This document shows positions 34,870-43,539 of a stretch of DNA of 52,701 bases, piece after piece. The notes below the pieces were generated by a model. That model worked only from the letters and a program-made list of their open reading frames with translations. It had not been told where the DNA came from and ran no database searches. The first letter of the stretch is position 1. The number at the start of each line of letters is the position of its first letter. This stretch comes from Betaproteobacteria bacterium (GTDB lineage: Bacteria; Pseudomonadota; Gammaproteobacteria; Burkholderiales; Burkholderiaceae_E). The position numbers and the translations under genes were made by a program. The stretch covers positions 1 to 52,701 of the forward strand of contig JAGWVN010000014.1 of the NCBI GenBank assembly GCA_018970865.1. Reading direction: 5' to 3'.

Positions 34870-36406
34870 CCCGTCGGGCAGACCCACCGGCCCCGCCGGC
34901 GACGGTCGCGCGCCGCTCGCCGTGGTGATCGGCAGCGGCTTCGGCGGGCTTGCCGCGGCAATCCGCCTGGCGGTGCGCGGCTGGCGGGTGCAGGTGCTCG
35001 AGAAGCTCGACGCGCCCGGCGGCCGGGCCTATGTCTGGAAGCAGGACGGCTTCACCTTCGACGCCGGGCCCACCATCATCACCGCGCCCTTCCTGCTCGA
35101 GGAGCTCTGGGAGACCGCCGGCCGCCGGTTTGCCGACGATGTCGAGCTGCGGCTGATGGATCCCTTCTACCGCATCCGCTTCGACGACGGCACCTGGTTC
35201 GACTACTCCGGCGACCCCGACCGCATGCGCGCCGAGGTGGCCCGCTTCAATCCGGGCGATCTGCCCGGCTACGAGGCCTTCCTGGCCGAGGCGGCCAAGT
35301 GCTACCAGCTCGGCTTCATCGAACTCGGCACCATCGCCTACAACACCCTCGGCGACCTGGTGGGCGCGCTGCCCAACATGGCGCGCATGCGCGGCTGGCG
35401 CAGCATCTGGCAGATGGCCTGCCACCACTTCCACGATCCGAAGCTGCGAATCGTGATGAGCTTCCACCCCCTGCTCATCGGCGGCAATCCGCTGGCGGTC
35501 ACCCGGATCTACAGCCTGATCAACACGCTGGAGCGCCGATTCGGGGTGCACTGGGCCATGGGCGGCACCGGCGCGGTCATCCAGGCCATGGTGCGGCTGC
35601 TCGAGAGCCTGGGCGGCCAGATCCGCTACGACGCCGAAGTGGCGCGCATCGACATCGAGGGCCCGGCCGGCGGCCGCGGCCGCGCCACCGGGGTCACCCT
35701 GGCCAGCGGCGAGCGCATCGCCGCCGACATCGTGGTCTCCAATGCCGACACGCTCTGGACCTACCGACATCTCGTCGCGCCGCAGTGGCGCCGGCGCTGG
35801 ACCGACCATCGCATCGAGAAGAGCCGCCACTCGATGAGCCTGTTCGTCTGGTACTTCGGCACCGACCGCCGCTGGGACGATGTGCCCCACCACATGATGG
35901 TGCTCGGTCCGCGCTACGAGGGGCTGCTGCGCGACATCTTCAAGCGCCATGTGGTGCCGGCCGACTTCAGCCTGTACCTGCACCGGCCGAGCGCCACCGA
36001 TCCCTCGGTGGCGCCGCCGGGCTGCGACGCCTTCTATGTGCTCAGCCCGGTGTCGCACCTGGCCAGCGGCACCGACTGGCCGGCGCAGGCCGAGGCCTAC
36101 CGGCAGTCGATCGAGCGGGCGCTGGAGCGCACCGTGCTGCCCGGCCTGAGCCGGCATGTGGTCACCTCCCGGGTCACCACCCCGCAGGATTTCCACGACC
36201 GGCTGCTGGCCTACAAGGGCGCGGCCTTCGGCATGGAGCCGCTGCTGCTGCAGAGCGCCTGGTTCAGGCCGCACAATCGCAGCGAGGATGTCGACCGGCT
36301 GTTCATGGTCGGCGCCGGAACCCACCCGGGCGCAGGCGTGCCCGGCGTGCTCATGTCCGCCAGGACGCTCGAACAGGTGCTTCCCGATGTCCGCGCCTTC
36401 GCGTGA
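34844..36406 (+). CDS. crtI: Phytoene desaturase CrtI
   Basis: The 520-residue FAD enzyme desaturates phytoene to neurosporene or lycopene. The dinucleotide motif VVIGSGFGGLAAAIRLA is at about 27-43. GGRAYVWKQDGFTFDAGPTI follows, and the C-terminal carotenoid-desaturase signature FMVGAGTHPGAGVPGVLMSA is near 487-506. It is full length and clearly CrtI rather than CrtD. The start inside puhE has no SD; ATG 34859 is an alternative. Its location inside the bch-puh operon, followed directly by crtB, would tie early carotenoid synthesis to bacteriochlorophyll synthesis. Confidence 0.93.
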   Translation: MKHSFMPDSPSGRPTGPAGDGRAPLAVVIGSGFGGLAAAIRLAVRGWRVQVLEKLDAPGGRAYVWKQDGFTFDAGPTIITAPFLLEELWETAGRRFADDVELRLMDPFYRIRFDDGTWFDYSGDPDRMRAEVARFNPGDLPGYEAFLAEAAKCYQLGFIELGTIAYNTLGDLVGALPNMARMRGWRSIWQMACHHFHDPKLRIVMSFHPLLIGGNPLAVTRIYSLINTLERRFGVHWAMGGTGAVIQAMVRLLESLGGQIRYDAEVARIDIEGPAGGRGRATGVTLASGERIAADIVVSNADTLWTYRHLVAPQWRRRWTDHRIEKSRHSMSLFVWYFGTDRRWDDVPHHMMVLGPRYEGLLRDIFKRHVVPADFSLYLHRPSATDPSVAPPGCDAFYVLSPVSHLASGTDWPAQAEAYRQSIERALERTVLPGLSRHVVTSRVTTPQDFHDRLLAYKGAAFGMEPLLLQSAWFRPHNRSEDVDRLFMVGAGTHPGAGVPGVLMSARTLEQVLPDVRAFA

Positions 36407-37466
36407 ATCCGCTGAACCCGCCGTGCCGGCGGCCGATTTCGACCTGCGGGCCTGCCGGGCGCTGATGCGCGGCGGCTCCAAGACTTTCTTTGCCGCCTCG
36501 CTGCTGCTGCCGGCGCGGGTGCGCGCCCCGGCCACCGCGCTCTATGCCTTCTGCCGTCTGGCCGATGACGCGATCGACCACGGCGCCGACCCGGCGGCCG
36601 AGATGCGCGCCTTGCAGGCCCGGCTCGATGCCATCTACGAGGGCCGGCCCGGCCCCGAGGATGCCGACCGGGCGCTGGCCCAGGTGGTGCATGCCTTCGC
36701 GGTGCCGCGCGCGCTGCTCGACGCGCTGCTCGAGGGCTTCCTGTGGGACACGCAGGGGCGGCGCTACCACACCCTGTCCGATGTGATGGCCTACGGCGCC
36801 CGCGTGGCGGGCACGGTGGGCGCGATGATGGCGCTGGTGATGGAGACCCGCTCGCCGGCCGCGCTGGCCCGCGCCTGCGAGCTCGGCGTGGCCATGCAGC
36901 TCACCAACATCGCGCGCGATGTCGGTGAAGATGCCCGCAACGGCCGGCTCTATCTGCCGCGAGAGTGGCTGGCCCAGGCCGGCGTCGATGCCGATGCCTG
37001 GCTGCGCGAGCCGCGCTTCACCCCGGCGATCGCCGGCGTGATCCGCCGCCTGCTCGACGAGGCCGATCAGCTCTACCGCCGCTCCACCTACGGCATCGCC
37101 GAGCTGCCGCGCGATTGCCGGCCCGCGATCAACGCCGCCCGAAAGGTCTACGCCGAGATCGGCCATCAGCTGTCGCGCGACGGTCTCGACTCCGTCAGCC
37201 GCCGCGCGGTGGTGTCGGGCCGGCGCAAGCTGGTGCTGATCGCCGCGTCCACCGGCGCCATGCTGCTGCCCGCGCCGGGCGGCGCCGACGGTCTGGCGCC
37301 GCTGCCCGAGATCGCCTTCCTGGTCGATGCGGTGCAGGTCGGCGGCCTGCCGGCCCGCCTCGGGCGCGAGCCCGCGGTGCCCCGCCGCAGTTTCGACGAG
37401 CGCATGATCTGGGCGGCCGATCTCTTCGCCCGTCTGGCCGAGCAGGACCAGCGCGGGGCGCGCTGA
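36387..37466 (+). CDS. crtB: Phytoene synthase CrtB
   Basis: The 359-residue enzyme joins two geranylgeranyl diphosphates to phytoene. The first Asp-rich motif is CRLADDAIDHG (about 60) and the second QLTNIARDVGEDARNGRLYL (about 171-190). The FFAASLLLPARVR opening is typical. I chose ATG 36387, which overlaps crtI by 20 bp. A GTG at 36423 would shorten the N-terminus by 12 residues. The substrate is supplied by CrtE, encoded at the other end of the cluster. Confidence 0.93.
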   Translation: MSAPSRESAEPAVPAADFDLRACRALMRGGSKTFFAASLLLPARVRAPATALYAFCRLADDAIDHGADPAAEMRALQARLDAIYEGRPGPEDADRALAQVVHAFAVPRALLDALLEGFLWDTQGRRYHTLSDVMAYGARVAGTVGAMMALVMETRSPAALARACELGVAMQLTNIARDVGEDARNGRLYLPREWLAQAGVDADAWLREPRFTPAIAGVIRRLLDEADQLYRRSTYGIAELPRDCRPAINAARKVYAEIGHQLSRDGLDSVSRRAVVSGRRKLVLIAASTGAMLLPAPGGADGLAPLPEIAFLVDAVQVGGLPARLGREPAVPRRSFDERMIWAADLFARLAEQDQRGAR

Positions 37467-37486
37467 GCCGCCGCGCAGCAGCCGCC

Positions 37487-37720
37487 ATGAGCGAGTCGGT
37501 GCCCCTGCTCAAGCTGGTCGAGGTGCTGGTGGTGCTGGCTGCCGGGGTGGGCTTTGCCTGGTGGCAGTTCTCCGACCTGGCCCGCGCCCGGCGGCAGACC
37601 GAGCGCGAACGGGAGCGTGAACGGGAGCGTGAACGGGAGCGTGAACGGGAGCGTGAACGGGAACAGGCGGCGGCCGGCGAGTCCACGCAGGCGGGTCCCG
37701 GGCCGCAGGAGCGCCCATGA
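37487..37720 (+). CDS. Small single-helix protein with an Arg-Glu repeat tail, unknown
   Basis: The 77-residue protein has one N-terminal membrane helix (about residues 7-25, KLVEVLVVLAAGVGFAWWQF). A charged stretch of alternating Glu and Arg (about 38-59) follows, then a Pro/Gly/Ala tail. The alternating part is encoded by five 12-bp units. The ATG is 20 bp after crtB and the stop overlaps the next gene by 4 bp, so it should be a translated member of the operon. I recognise no family. The repeat would form a strongly charged, probably helical, cytoplasmic rod. Confidence 0.65.
   Translation: MSESVPLLKLVEVLVVLAAGVGFAWWQFSDLARARRQTEREREREREREREREREREREQAAAGESTQAGPGPQERP
37601..37660 (+). repeat. 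Five tandem 12-bp units encoding Glu-Arg-Glu-Arg
   Basis: The unit GAGCGTGAACGG is repeated perfectly four times (37613-37660), preceded by one copy with a single C-for-T change (37601-37612). Because 12 is a multiple of 3, copy-number changes would keep the reading frame and only lengthen or shorten the charged stretch. Confidence 0.95.
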
Positions 37721-38169
37721 GCGCCACGCTCAAGATCATCCATGTGCTGAGCGCCTGCCTGTTCCTGGGCAATGTGATCGTGAGCGGCACCTGGGCGGCG
37801 CTGGCCGAACGCACGCGCAACCACACCATCATCCAGTTCAGCAACCGCCTGGTGCTGATCACCGATGTGCTCTTCACGCTCACCGGCTCGCTCGGCGTGG
37901 TGATCACCGGCTATCTGATGGCCGACCGCTGGGGCGGCGAGGCGCAGCATCCCTGGATCCGCTGGTCCTACCTGCTCTTCGGGCTCTCGGGCCTGATCTG
38001 GCTGTTCGTGCTCATGCCCATCCAGCTCAAGCAGCGCCAGTTGCTGCGCCAGACCGATGTGATCACCCCGCAGTACCTCAGGCTCTCGCGACAGTGGCAG
38101 ATCTGGGGCGCCGGGGCCACCATCCTGCCGCTGCCCATTCTCTACTTCATGGTCACCAAGGCGGCATGA
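37717..38169 (+). CDS. DUF2269-type integral membrane protein
   Basis: The 150-residue protein has four membrane helices (about 5-25, 45-65, 85-105, 130-147). Features typical of DUF2269 proteins are KIIHVLSACLFLGNVIVSGTWAA at the start with an intramembrane His, VLITDVLFTLTGSLGVVITGY, and a WIRWSYLLFGLSGLIW segment. The His residues could bind haem, but this is a guess. It overlaps the Arg-Glu protein gene and the following dehydrogenase by 4 bp each, forming a coupled trio after crtB. The function is unknown. Confidence 0.75.
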   Translation: MSATLKIIHVLSACLFLGNVIVSGTWAALAERTRNHTIIQFSNRLVLITDVLFTLTGSLGVVITGYLMADRWGGEAQHPWIRWSYLLFGLSGLIWLFVLMPIQLKQRQLLRQTDVITPQYLRLSRQWQIWGAGATILPLPILYFMVTKAA

Positions 38170-39092
38170 GCGCGGCTGCCGCCGGACTGCGCGGCCGGGT
38201 GATCCTGGTAACCGGCGCCGGCGCAGGCATCGGCGCGGCCGGCGCGCGCGAGTTCGCGCGCCGCGGCGCCCTGCCGGTGCTGATGGATGTCGATGCGGGT
38301 CTTGCCCAGGCAGCCGCCGAGTCCATCGGCCCGCAGGCCATGGCCGTGGCCGGCGATGTCTGCGAGATGGCCGACTGCGAGGCCGCGGTGGCCGCTGCGC
38401 TGGAACGACACGGTCGGCTGGACGCGGCCTGGGCCAATGCCGGCATCGCGTCCTTCGGACCCCTCTCGCACACCGACCCGCAGGCCTGGCGACGCTGCAT
38501 CGATGTCAATGTCGTCGGCGTGTTCAACACCCTGCGCGCGGCGCTGCCGCCGGTGCGCGCGCAGCGCGGCTACCTGCTCGCCTCGGCCTCGGCCGCCAGC
38601 TTCGCGCACCCGCCGATGATGTCGGCCTACGCGGCCTCCAAGGCCGCCGTCGAGGCGATGTGCAATGCCTGGCGCATCGAGCTGGCCGCGCATGGCGTGG
38701 GCGTGGGCGTGATGCATGCCTCCTGGGTGCGTACCCCGCTGGTCGAAGAGGGCGAGATGCACCCCGGCTTCCAGCGGCTGCGCGACGCCGCCCCGCCGAT
38801 GCTGCGCGCCCAGATGACCGCCGAGGAGGCCGGCCGGCGGATCGCCGATGGGCTGGAAGCCCGCGCCGACCGGGTCTGGCTGCCGGGCTGGGTGCGGCTG
38901 CTGCACTGGCTGCGTCCGCTGCTGCATCTGCGCGGCGCCGAGCGCGAGCTGCGGCGCGCCGCGCCCGATCTCGAGCGCATCTACCTGGAGGGCCTGCAGA
39001 CCCACGGCGCGCTGGCCTCGTCATTCGGGCCGCGCGAGCATGAGCGCGCGCTGACGCGGGTCCGCGAAGGAGCGGACAGCAGCCGGGGCTAG
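38166..39092 (+). CDS. Short-chain dehydrogenase/reductase, substrate unknown
   Basis: The 308-residue classical SDR has the cofactor motif VTGAGAGIGAAGAREF (about 16-31), the ANAG motif near 92, the catalytic Ser in LLASASAAS, and YAASK near 155. A C-terminal basic, hydrophobic extension (about 240-265, VRLLHWLRPLLHL) could attach it to the membrane. It is the last gene of the plus-strand superoperon and overlaps the DUF2269 gene by 4 bp. It does not resemble the atypical SDR BciA, so I do not call it an 8-vinyl reductase. An oxidoreductase step on a pigment or lipid is inferred only from location. Confidence 0.8.
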   Translation: MSAAAAGLRGRVILVTGAGAGIGAAGAREFARRGALPVLMDVDAGLAQAAAESIGPQAMAVAGDVCEMADCEAAVAAALERHGRLDAAWANAGIASFGPLSHTDPQAWRRCIDVNVVGVFNTLRAALPPVRAQRGYLLASASAASFAHPPMMSAYAASKAAVEAMCNAWRIELAAHGVGVGVMHASWVRTPLVEEGEMHPGFQRLRDAAPPMLRAQMTAEEAGRRIADGLEARADRVWLPGWVRLLHWLRPLLHLRGAERELRRAAPDLERIYLEGLQTHGALASSFGPREHERALTRVREGADSSRG

Positions 39093-39172
39093 CGGGGCCC
39101 GCCCGGCGGGTGGGCAGGTGCGCCGCGAGCGGCGCGGCATTCGCGGGGCGGGCCTTGCCCCGGAGCCGGCCT

Positions 39173-40189
39173 TCAGGGCCGTCGTGGCATCCGCCAGGGC
39201 AGCATCAGCCGCACCGGCAACGAGACCACGCGCGGCACATCGAGGGTCTCGTGGATCGACACCACCGATTCCCCCAGCAGCGAGGAGCGGATGGTCGATC
39301 GCACATAGAATGGTGTGTCCTCGAGGGTGTCGAGCAGCACCGGCGGGGCCGCGGCGTCGCCGCGCGCCTGGCGGGCGATCCGCCACAGCGATCCGGGCAG
39401 CGGATGCCGTGGCGGCGCCTCGAAGGGCGCATGGCTGCCATCGGGCCGGAAGCGCTGCGCGAGCACGCGCTCGCCCCCGCCCAGGGGGCGCACATCGTAG
39501 ATCACGGTGGTGTCGCCATTGGCCATGCCGGCGCGCGACCAGTCCCAGTCGGTGAAGGCCCGTTCGACCGGCTCGGCGCCGTCGTTGGCGTCCATGTAGG
39601 CATGGCCCGACCAGCGCAGCGCGGGTTGATCGAACGCGACCTCCACCCGCGCGCAGGGCGCGATCGGCCCCCAGCGATGGCGGCCGGCCGCGTCGAGGTC
39701 GGCGACGAAACGGCACAGCCCTTCCGGCCACAGGCGGATACGGCCCCGCAACGGGAAGGGAAGGGGCGCGCAGCGCTCGTGGATGTCCACGGTGAGGCAG
39801 CGGCCGTCCCACGACAGTCGGCTCGGGCCGATGCGGAAGGACTCGCGCGAGCGCTGGCTGTGCCGGCGGCCGCGTTCGGTCATCGACCAGCGTTTGCCGC
39901 CGTCGCCGTAGAGCGCGACATTGAGCGCGCAGTAGTCCTCGGGATCGTCGCGGCCGAGGGCGCGACCGAGCGCGTAGTAGGGCGAGAACACGCTGCCCAC
40001 GAAGGCGATCACGGTCAGGCCGTGGCGGCCGTCGTCGCTCAGGGCATCGAAGTACCACCAGAGATAGCCGCCGGGGGGGACGGCCTGGTCGAAACGCGGT
40101 GCCCCATCAGGACCACGCCCGCCGGCCGCGGTGTCGCGGGCGGCGGGCGTGTTGCCCGGAGGGGTGAGACTGACCGGCGGGTCGATCAC
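39173..40189 (-). CDS. crtC: Carotenoid 1,2-hydratase CrtC
   Basis: The 338-residue protein adds water to the psi-end of neurosporene or lycopene, the step before CrtD and CrtF. CrtC features are GGYLWWYFDALSDDG near residue 40, FVGSVFSPYYALGR near 63, a central GHAYMDANDGAEP near 195, and FTDWDWSRAGMANGDTTVIY near 210. The start is a GTG at 40189 with no strong SD. It is the last gene after pufC (48-bp gap) and is convergent with the SDR gene; the 80-bp gap between them holds only GC-rich hairpins. Confidence 0.93.
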   Translation of the reverse strand: MIDPPVSLTPPGNTPAARDTAAGGRGPDGAPRFDQAVPPGGYLWWYFDALSDDGRHGLTVIAFVGSVFSPYYALGRALGRDDPEDYCALNVALYGDGGKRWSMTERGRRHSQRSRESFRIGPSRLSWDGRCLTVDIHERCAPLPFPLRGRIRLWPEGLCRFVADLDAAGRHRWGPIAPCARVEVAFDQPALRWSGHAYMDANDGAEPVERAFTDWDWSRAGMANGDTTVIYDVRPLGGGERVLAQRFRPDGSHAPFEAPPRHPLPGSLWRIARQARGDAAAPPVLLDTLEDTPFYVRSTIRSSLLGESVVSIHETLDVPRVVSLPVRLMLPWRMPRRP

Positions 40190-40237
40190 TCGGTATCGAC
40201 GCGCCGGCGCGCCCGCCCCGGGTAGGGCGAGGCCTGC

Positions 40238-41389
40238 CTACTTCTTGGCGTCTGCCGCGGGGGCGGCAGGGGCGGCGCCGGCGGCAGCCGGCGTGGCGGC
40301 GGGCGCCGCCTCGCTGGCCGCCGGTGCCGCGGCATCGGCCGCGGCCGGCGCAGCGGCTGCGGCTGCGCCAGACACCGCCAGCAGCTCCGGGTGGTCCTTG
40401 GCCATCTTCGCGCCGTACAGCGGCTTGTAGGCGCCCTGGTGGCAGGTGCCGCAGGCCACCTTGGCGACATCACCCTTCGGCCCCAGCCGTTCGGCCGGGA
40501 AGGTCTTGGTGAGCGGCTCCATGTAGGCGTTGTTGAGGTCGCGCGCCATGCGGATGCCATGCCAGGCGGTGACCCGCTGGGGCGGCGCCTCGCTCCAGGA
40601 CTGGAAGCTGCGGGTGTTGTGGCAGTAGGTGCAGTTCACGCCCAGCGACTCGGACATGTGCACCATCAGCGCGTAGGTGTGCTCCGTCTGCTTGGTGGTG
40701 TTCCGGTTGAACGCCGCGCCGGTGAACCGCAAGGCCTGATCGCCATTCACCCGGATGGGCTTGTCGTCCTTCAGGTAGGGCGTGAAGGGATCGAACGGCA
40801 GCGAGCTCAGGGCCACGCTCGGCGCGGCGATGTTCTGCCCGGCGAGGTCACCCATCAGCGAGTTCTCGTGGCGGCGATCCTTCGGCGCGAACCAGACCTG
40901 CGCCGGCACCGGATTGCCCCGGTGGCAGGTGTAGCAGGTGACCCCGGTGTCGCCGACATGCTTCTTCCAGTCGGCGTTCACATGCTGGGTCATCTGGATC
41001 ATGCGCCGGGCGACCACCTTGGTGTACTTGCTGTCGTCGGCCAGGTTCTGCAGGTTGTGGCAGTAGCCGCAGCCCTGCGTGGGCGCCACCCACTGCGTGA
41101 TCGCCGTCATGTGACGGGTGAACTCGGCCACGCTGAGGTCGCCGAGCACCTGCACATTCTGGTAGATCTCCTTCGCCTTGGGCCCGTCGGAGGCCGCGGC
41201 CGGCTGAGCGGCCGGCGCGGCGTTCAGGCTGGCCTGGGTGGCGAGGGTGCGCGGGTTGTAGATCTGCTCCATGCCCGTGCCGCGATAGCCGGTCTGGACC
41301 GTGACGATCGGCGGTCGCTCGCAGCCCGCCAGCAGCAGTGCGGCCAGCGGCAGGGCGAGCAGCCGGATGGATTTGGCGAACGCGCTCAT
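40238..41389 (-). CDS. pufC: Reaction centre tetraheme cytochrome c subunit PufC
   Basis: The 383-residue lipoprotein re-reduces the special pair from the periplasm. The signal peptide ends in a lipobox LLAGC (Cys23). Four haem motifs are present: C107GYCH, C152YTCH, C253TYCH and C313GTCH. Methionines such as those in [10 protein letters not shown] and RRMIQMTQH are likely axial ligands. The last ~43 residues (after 340) form an Ala/Pro-rich tail absent from the conserved core. The ATG overlaps the pufM stop in an ATGA. Confidence 0.96.
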   Translation of the reverse strand: MSAFAKSIRLLALPLAALLLAGCERPPIVTVQTGYRGTGMEQIYNPRTLATQASLNAAPAAQPAAASDGPKAKEIYQNVQVLGDLSVAEFTRHMTAITQWVAPTQGCGYCHNLQNLADDSKYTKVVARRMIQMTQHVNADWKKHVGDTGVTCYTCHRGNPVPAQVWFAPKDRRHENSLMGDLAGQNIAAPSVALSSLPFDPFTPYLKDDKPIRVNGDQALRFTGAAFNRNTTKQTEHTYALMVHMSESLGVNCTYCHNTRSFQSWSEAPPQRVTAWHGIRMARDLNNAYMEPLTKTFPAERLGPKGDVAKVACGTCHQGAYKPLYGAKMAKDHPELLAVSGAAAAAAPAAADAAAPAASEAAPAATPAAAGAAPAAPAADAKK

Positions 41390-42360
41390 GGTTTGACTCC
41401 CAGCAGGGCAGGGTCGACGCTCAGCGGATAGACGGCGGGGTAGGACGGCACCACGTGATGCTTCATCGCCCACAGGTACCAGTTGTCCACGACGGTGCCG
41501 GTCAGCAGGATGCCGATGCCGCCGGTGAGCGGGCACAGCACCGCGAACCACCAGGCCCAGCGGTGGATGGATTCCATGGTGGCGTTGAAGCCCATGGTCC
41601 AGCGCCAGAACAGCGCCGCGCGCTCCGAGGCCGTGCCGCGATCGACGATCTGCTCGATCTCGCGCTCGCCGCCGTAGCGGCCCACCGCGAGGATGGTCGC
41701 GCCGTGCATGGCGAACAGCAGCACCGAGCCATACAGGAACACGATCGACAGCGCGTGGAACGGGTTGTAGAACAGGTTGCCGTGCCGCAGCGACAGCGCC
41801 GAGACCCAGTCGAGGTGCGGGAAGATCCCGAAGGGCACCGCCTCGGCCCAGTTGCCCATGAGCAGCGGCCGGAAGAAGCCGCAGACCAGGTAAAGCCAGA
41901 TCGCCGCCGCGAAGGCCCAGGCGATGTGCGTGCCCAGGCCGAGCTGCCGCGCCCGCCGATAGGTGCGTGCCCACCACAGGATCATCGAGACCGTGAGCAG
42001 GAAGCCGGTGATGATCCACCAGCCGCCCTGCGCAAGCGGCGGGATGCTCAGGCCGTAGGCCGGCGCGGGCGGCTCCAGCGCCAGCCAGAAGATCTGGCGC
42101 AGTAGCTGGATGGGGCTGAAGTCGACCGCCGCCAGCATGTTGAAGCCGATGATGTTGAAGGCCAGCGTGCCGAAGACCAGCGAGGCCACGCCCAGGCCGC
42201 CGAGATACACCGGCCCGATCTGCGCGTTGCCGATGCGGCCGAGCAGGTGCCACAGGAAGGGCTTGCCGCTGCGCTGCCAGTCGCCGCGCGGCAGCGCGAC
42301 GCCGTCGTGCAGGGGACCGACCGGCTGCACCGCTGTGAAGAGGTTCTGATATTCCGCCAT
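41386..42360 (-). CDS. pufM: Reaction centre M subunit PufM
   Basis: The 324-residue M subunit has five membrane helices. Pigment and iron ligands fit known numbering: His182 (PHLDWVSAL), His202 (FYNPFHAL, special pair), His219, His266 and Glu in GGEREIEQ (non-haem iron). I chose ATG 42360, the expected MAEYQNLF start. A longer reading starting at 42477 would overlap pufL. It follows pufL by 17 bp and overlaps pufC. Confidence 0.97.
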   Translation of the reverse strand: MAEYQNLFTAVQPVGPLHDGVALPRGDWQRSGKPFLWHLLGRIGNAQIGPVYLGGLGVASLVFGTLAFNIIGFNMLAAVDFSPIQLLRQIFWLALEPPAPAYGLSIPPLAQGGWWIITGFLLTVSMILWWARTYRRARQLGLGTHIAWAFAAAIWLYLVCGFFRPLLMGNWAEAVPFGIFPHLDWVSALSLRHGNLFYNPFHALSIVFLYGSVLLFAMHGATILAVGRYGGEREIEQIVDRGTASERAALFWRWTMGFNATMESIHRWAWWFAVLCPLTGGIGILLTGTVVDNWYLWAMKHHVVPSYPAVYPLSVDPALLGVKP

Positions 42361-42377
42361 GACTTCCTCCTGAGCGG

Positions 42378-43202
42378 CTAGCGCCAGATCGGCATGTTGA
42401 GCCACCAGCCCCACCACTCGGGCCAGCTGCGTGTCCAGAAAGGTCCGCTCACCACGATGCACAGCGCGGCGAACCACACCGAGGCCAGCGCCAGGAACAG
42501 GCCCAGCCGGTGGATGCCCAGGGTGCCGACCGAGTAGCCGATGAAGTCGCGGAAGAAGGTGTCCTCATGCTCCGGGGTCTTCACCACCTCGCCCTTCTTG
42601 GGGTTGGTGGACGACAGCACCAGGCCGCCGTGCATCGACAGCGCCAGCGTGGTGGCGAAGAACAGGCTCGCCGCGATGCAGTGCCACGGGTTGTAGTGGA
42701 AGTGCAGGTACTGGTAGGCGACATTGCTCACCCAGTCGAGGTGGCTGTAGATGCCGTAAGGGAAGGCATGCCCCCACGCACCCATCAGCACCGGGCGGAT
42801 CACCTGCAGCGTCACATAGCCCAGGATCGCGAAGCTGAAGGCCACGGGCACATGCAGCCCCATGCCGAGCTTGCGGCAGATCTCCACCTCGCGAAGCGCC
42901 CATGAGCTGAAGGCGCCCAGCGCGCAGACCGTGATGATCTGCCACAGGCCGCCCTCCATCATCGGCGCGAGATTCAGCCCGTACTTGAGGTCGGGCGGCG
43001 CGATGCTGATCTGCCAGAGGTTCCAGGTCGGGCCCATGGCCGCGCCCCAGAGAATCATGGCGGTGCCCACCAGCGAAAAGAACGCAGTGGTGACACCGAA
43101 AAAGCCGACGTAGAACGGTCCGATCCAGAAATCGAACAGGTCTCCGCCGACGAGGGTTCCCCCTCGAACTCGGTACTTTCTCTCGAAGCTCAGCATGGCC
43201 AT
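42378..43202 (-). CDS. pufL: Reaction centre L subunit PufL
   Basis: The 274-residue L subunit starts [17 protein letters not shown] as in other purple bacteria. Ligands are His154 (SHLDWVSN), His174 (YNPWH, special pair), and His191 and His231 (iron), one above the usual numbering. Five helices are visible. It lies 124 bp after pufA, and that gap contains two strong hairpins. Confidence 0.97.
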   Translation of the reverse strand: MAMLSFERKYRVRGGTLVGGDLFDFWIGPFYVGFFGVTTAFFSLVGTAMILWGAAMGPTWNLWQISIAPPDLKYGLNLAPMMEGGLWQIITVCALGAFSSWALREVEICRKLGMGLHVPVAFSFAILGYVTLQVIRPVLMGAWGHAFPYGIYSHLDWVSNVAYQYLHFHYNPWHCIAASLFFATTLALSMHGGLVLSSTNPKKGEVVKTPEHEDTFFRDFIGYSVGTLGIHRLGLFLALASVWFAALCIVVSGPFWTRSWPEWWGWWLNMPIWR

Positions 43203-43266
43203 GTCGGGTTCTCCAGTTGCTGTGCGCTGCGTGGCGGCCGATCGCGTTCCGGCGTTGGCGCGGAAA

Positions 43267-43321
43267 GCGGGCGGGGGCCTCAGCCCTGATCCGCCCGCCC
43301 GCGCGGCGTCAGACGCCGCGC
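43267..43321 (-). other. pufA-pufL intercistronic double hairpin
   Basis: Just after the pufA stop codon, two 10-base arms (43301-43310 and 43312-43321, GCGCGGCGTC and its complement) form a near-perfect palindrome. Next comes a second stem of 8 bp (43267-43274 with 43291-43298) with a 16-base loop. Neither is followed by a T-run. In Rhodobacter, hairpins at this position protect the pufBA messenger and give excess LH1 over RC. The same role is inferred here. Confidence 0.7.
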
Positions 43322-43326
43322 GGCCG

Positions 43327-43524
43327 CTACTTGCCCGGGGGCGTCGGCGCGTTCTGCGAAGCCTTCGCAGCCGCGGCCTTCGCCGTGTCGGGGTGCCAGC
43401 TGTTGATGTTGTAACGATCGCCGCTGATCTGGATCAGATGGATGCTCGTCGAGACGAAAGCGATCAGCAGTCCGGTGAGGATGATCGCCTTGCGTGGGTC
43501 GACGATTCGCCAGTAACGCCACAT
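43327..43524 (-). CDS. pufA: Light-harvesting 1 alpha polypeptide PufA
   Basis: The 65-residue alpha chain has the typical [13 protein letters not shown] start, one membrane helix, and the bacteriochlorophyll-liganding His29 (STSIHLIQ). A C-terminal Trp (NSW) may tune the bacteriochlorophyll absorption. The last 20 residues are an Ala/Lys/Pro tail. The SD is AAGGAC. It is separated from pufB by an extra 73-codon gene, which is unusual because pufB and pufA normally adjoin. Confidence 0.93.
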   Translation of the reverse strand: MWRYWRIVDPRKAIILTGLLIAFVSTSIHLIQISGDRYNINSWHPDTAKAAAAKASQNAPTPPGK

Positions 43525-43539
43525 GTTGGTGTCCTTTCG

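Noticed and set aside
37601-37660. Tandem repeat considered as a CRISPR or iteron array
   Set aside because: Units are 12 bp, contiguous, without spacers, in frame with a protein and inside an operon.
38166-39092. Calling the SDR an 8-vinyl reductase (BciA)
   Set aside because: It has the classical SDR motifs (TG-x-x-x-GIG, YAASK), whereas BciA is an atypical NmrA-like SDR; only location would support it.
39093-39172. Possible bidirectional terminator between the SDR gene and crtC
   Set aside because: GC-rich inverted repeats are present but no T-run follows on either strand, so an intrinsic terminator is not supported.
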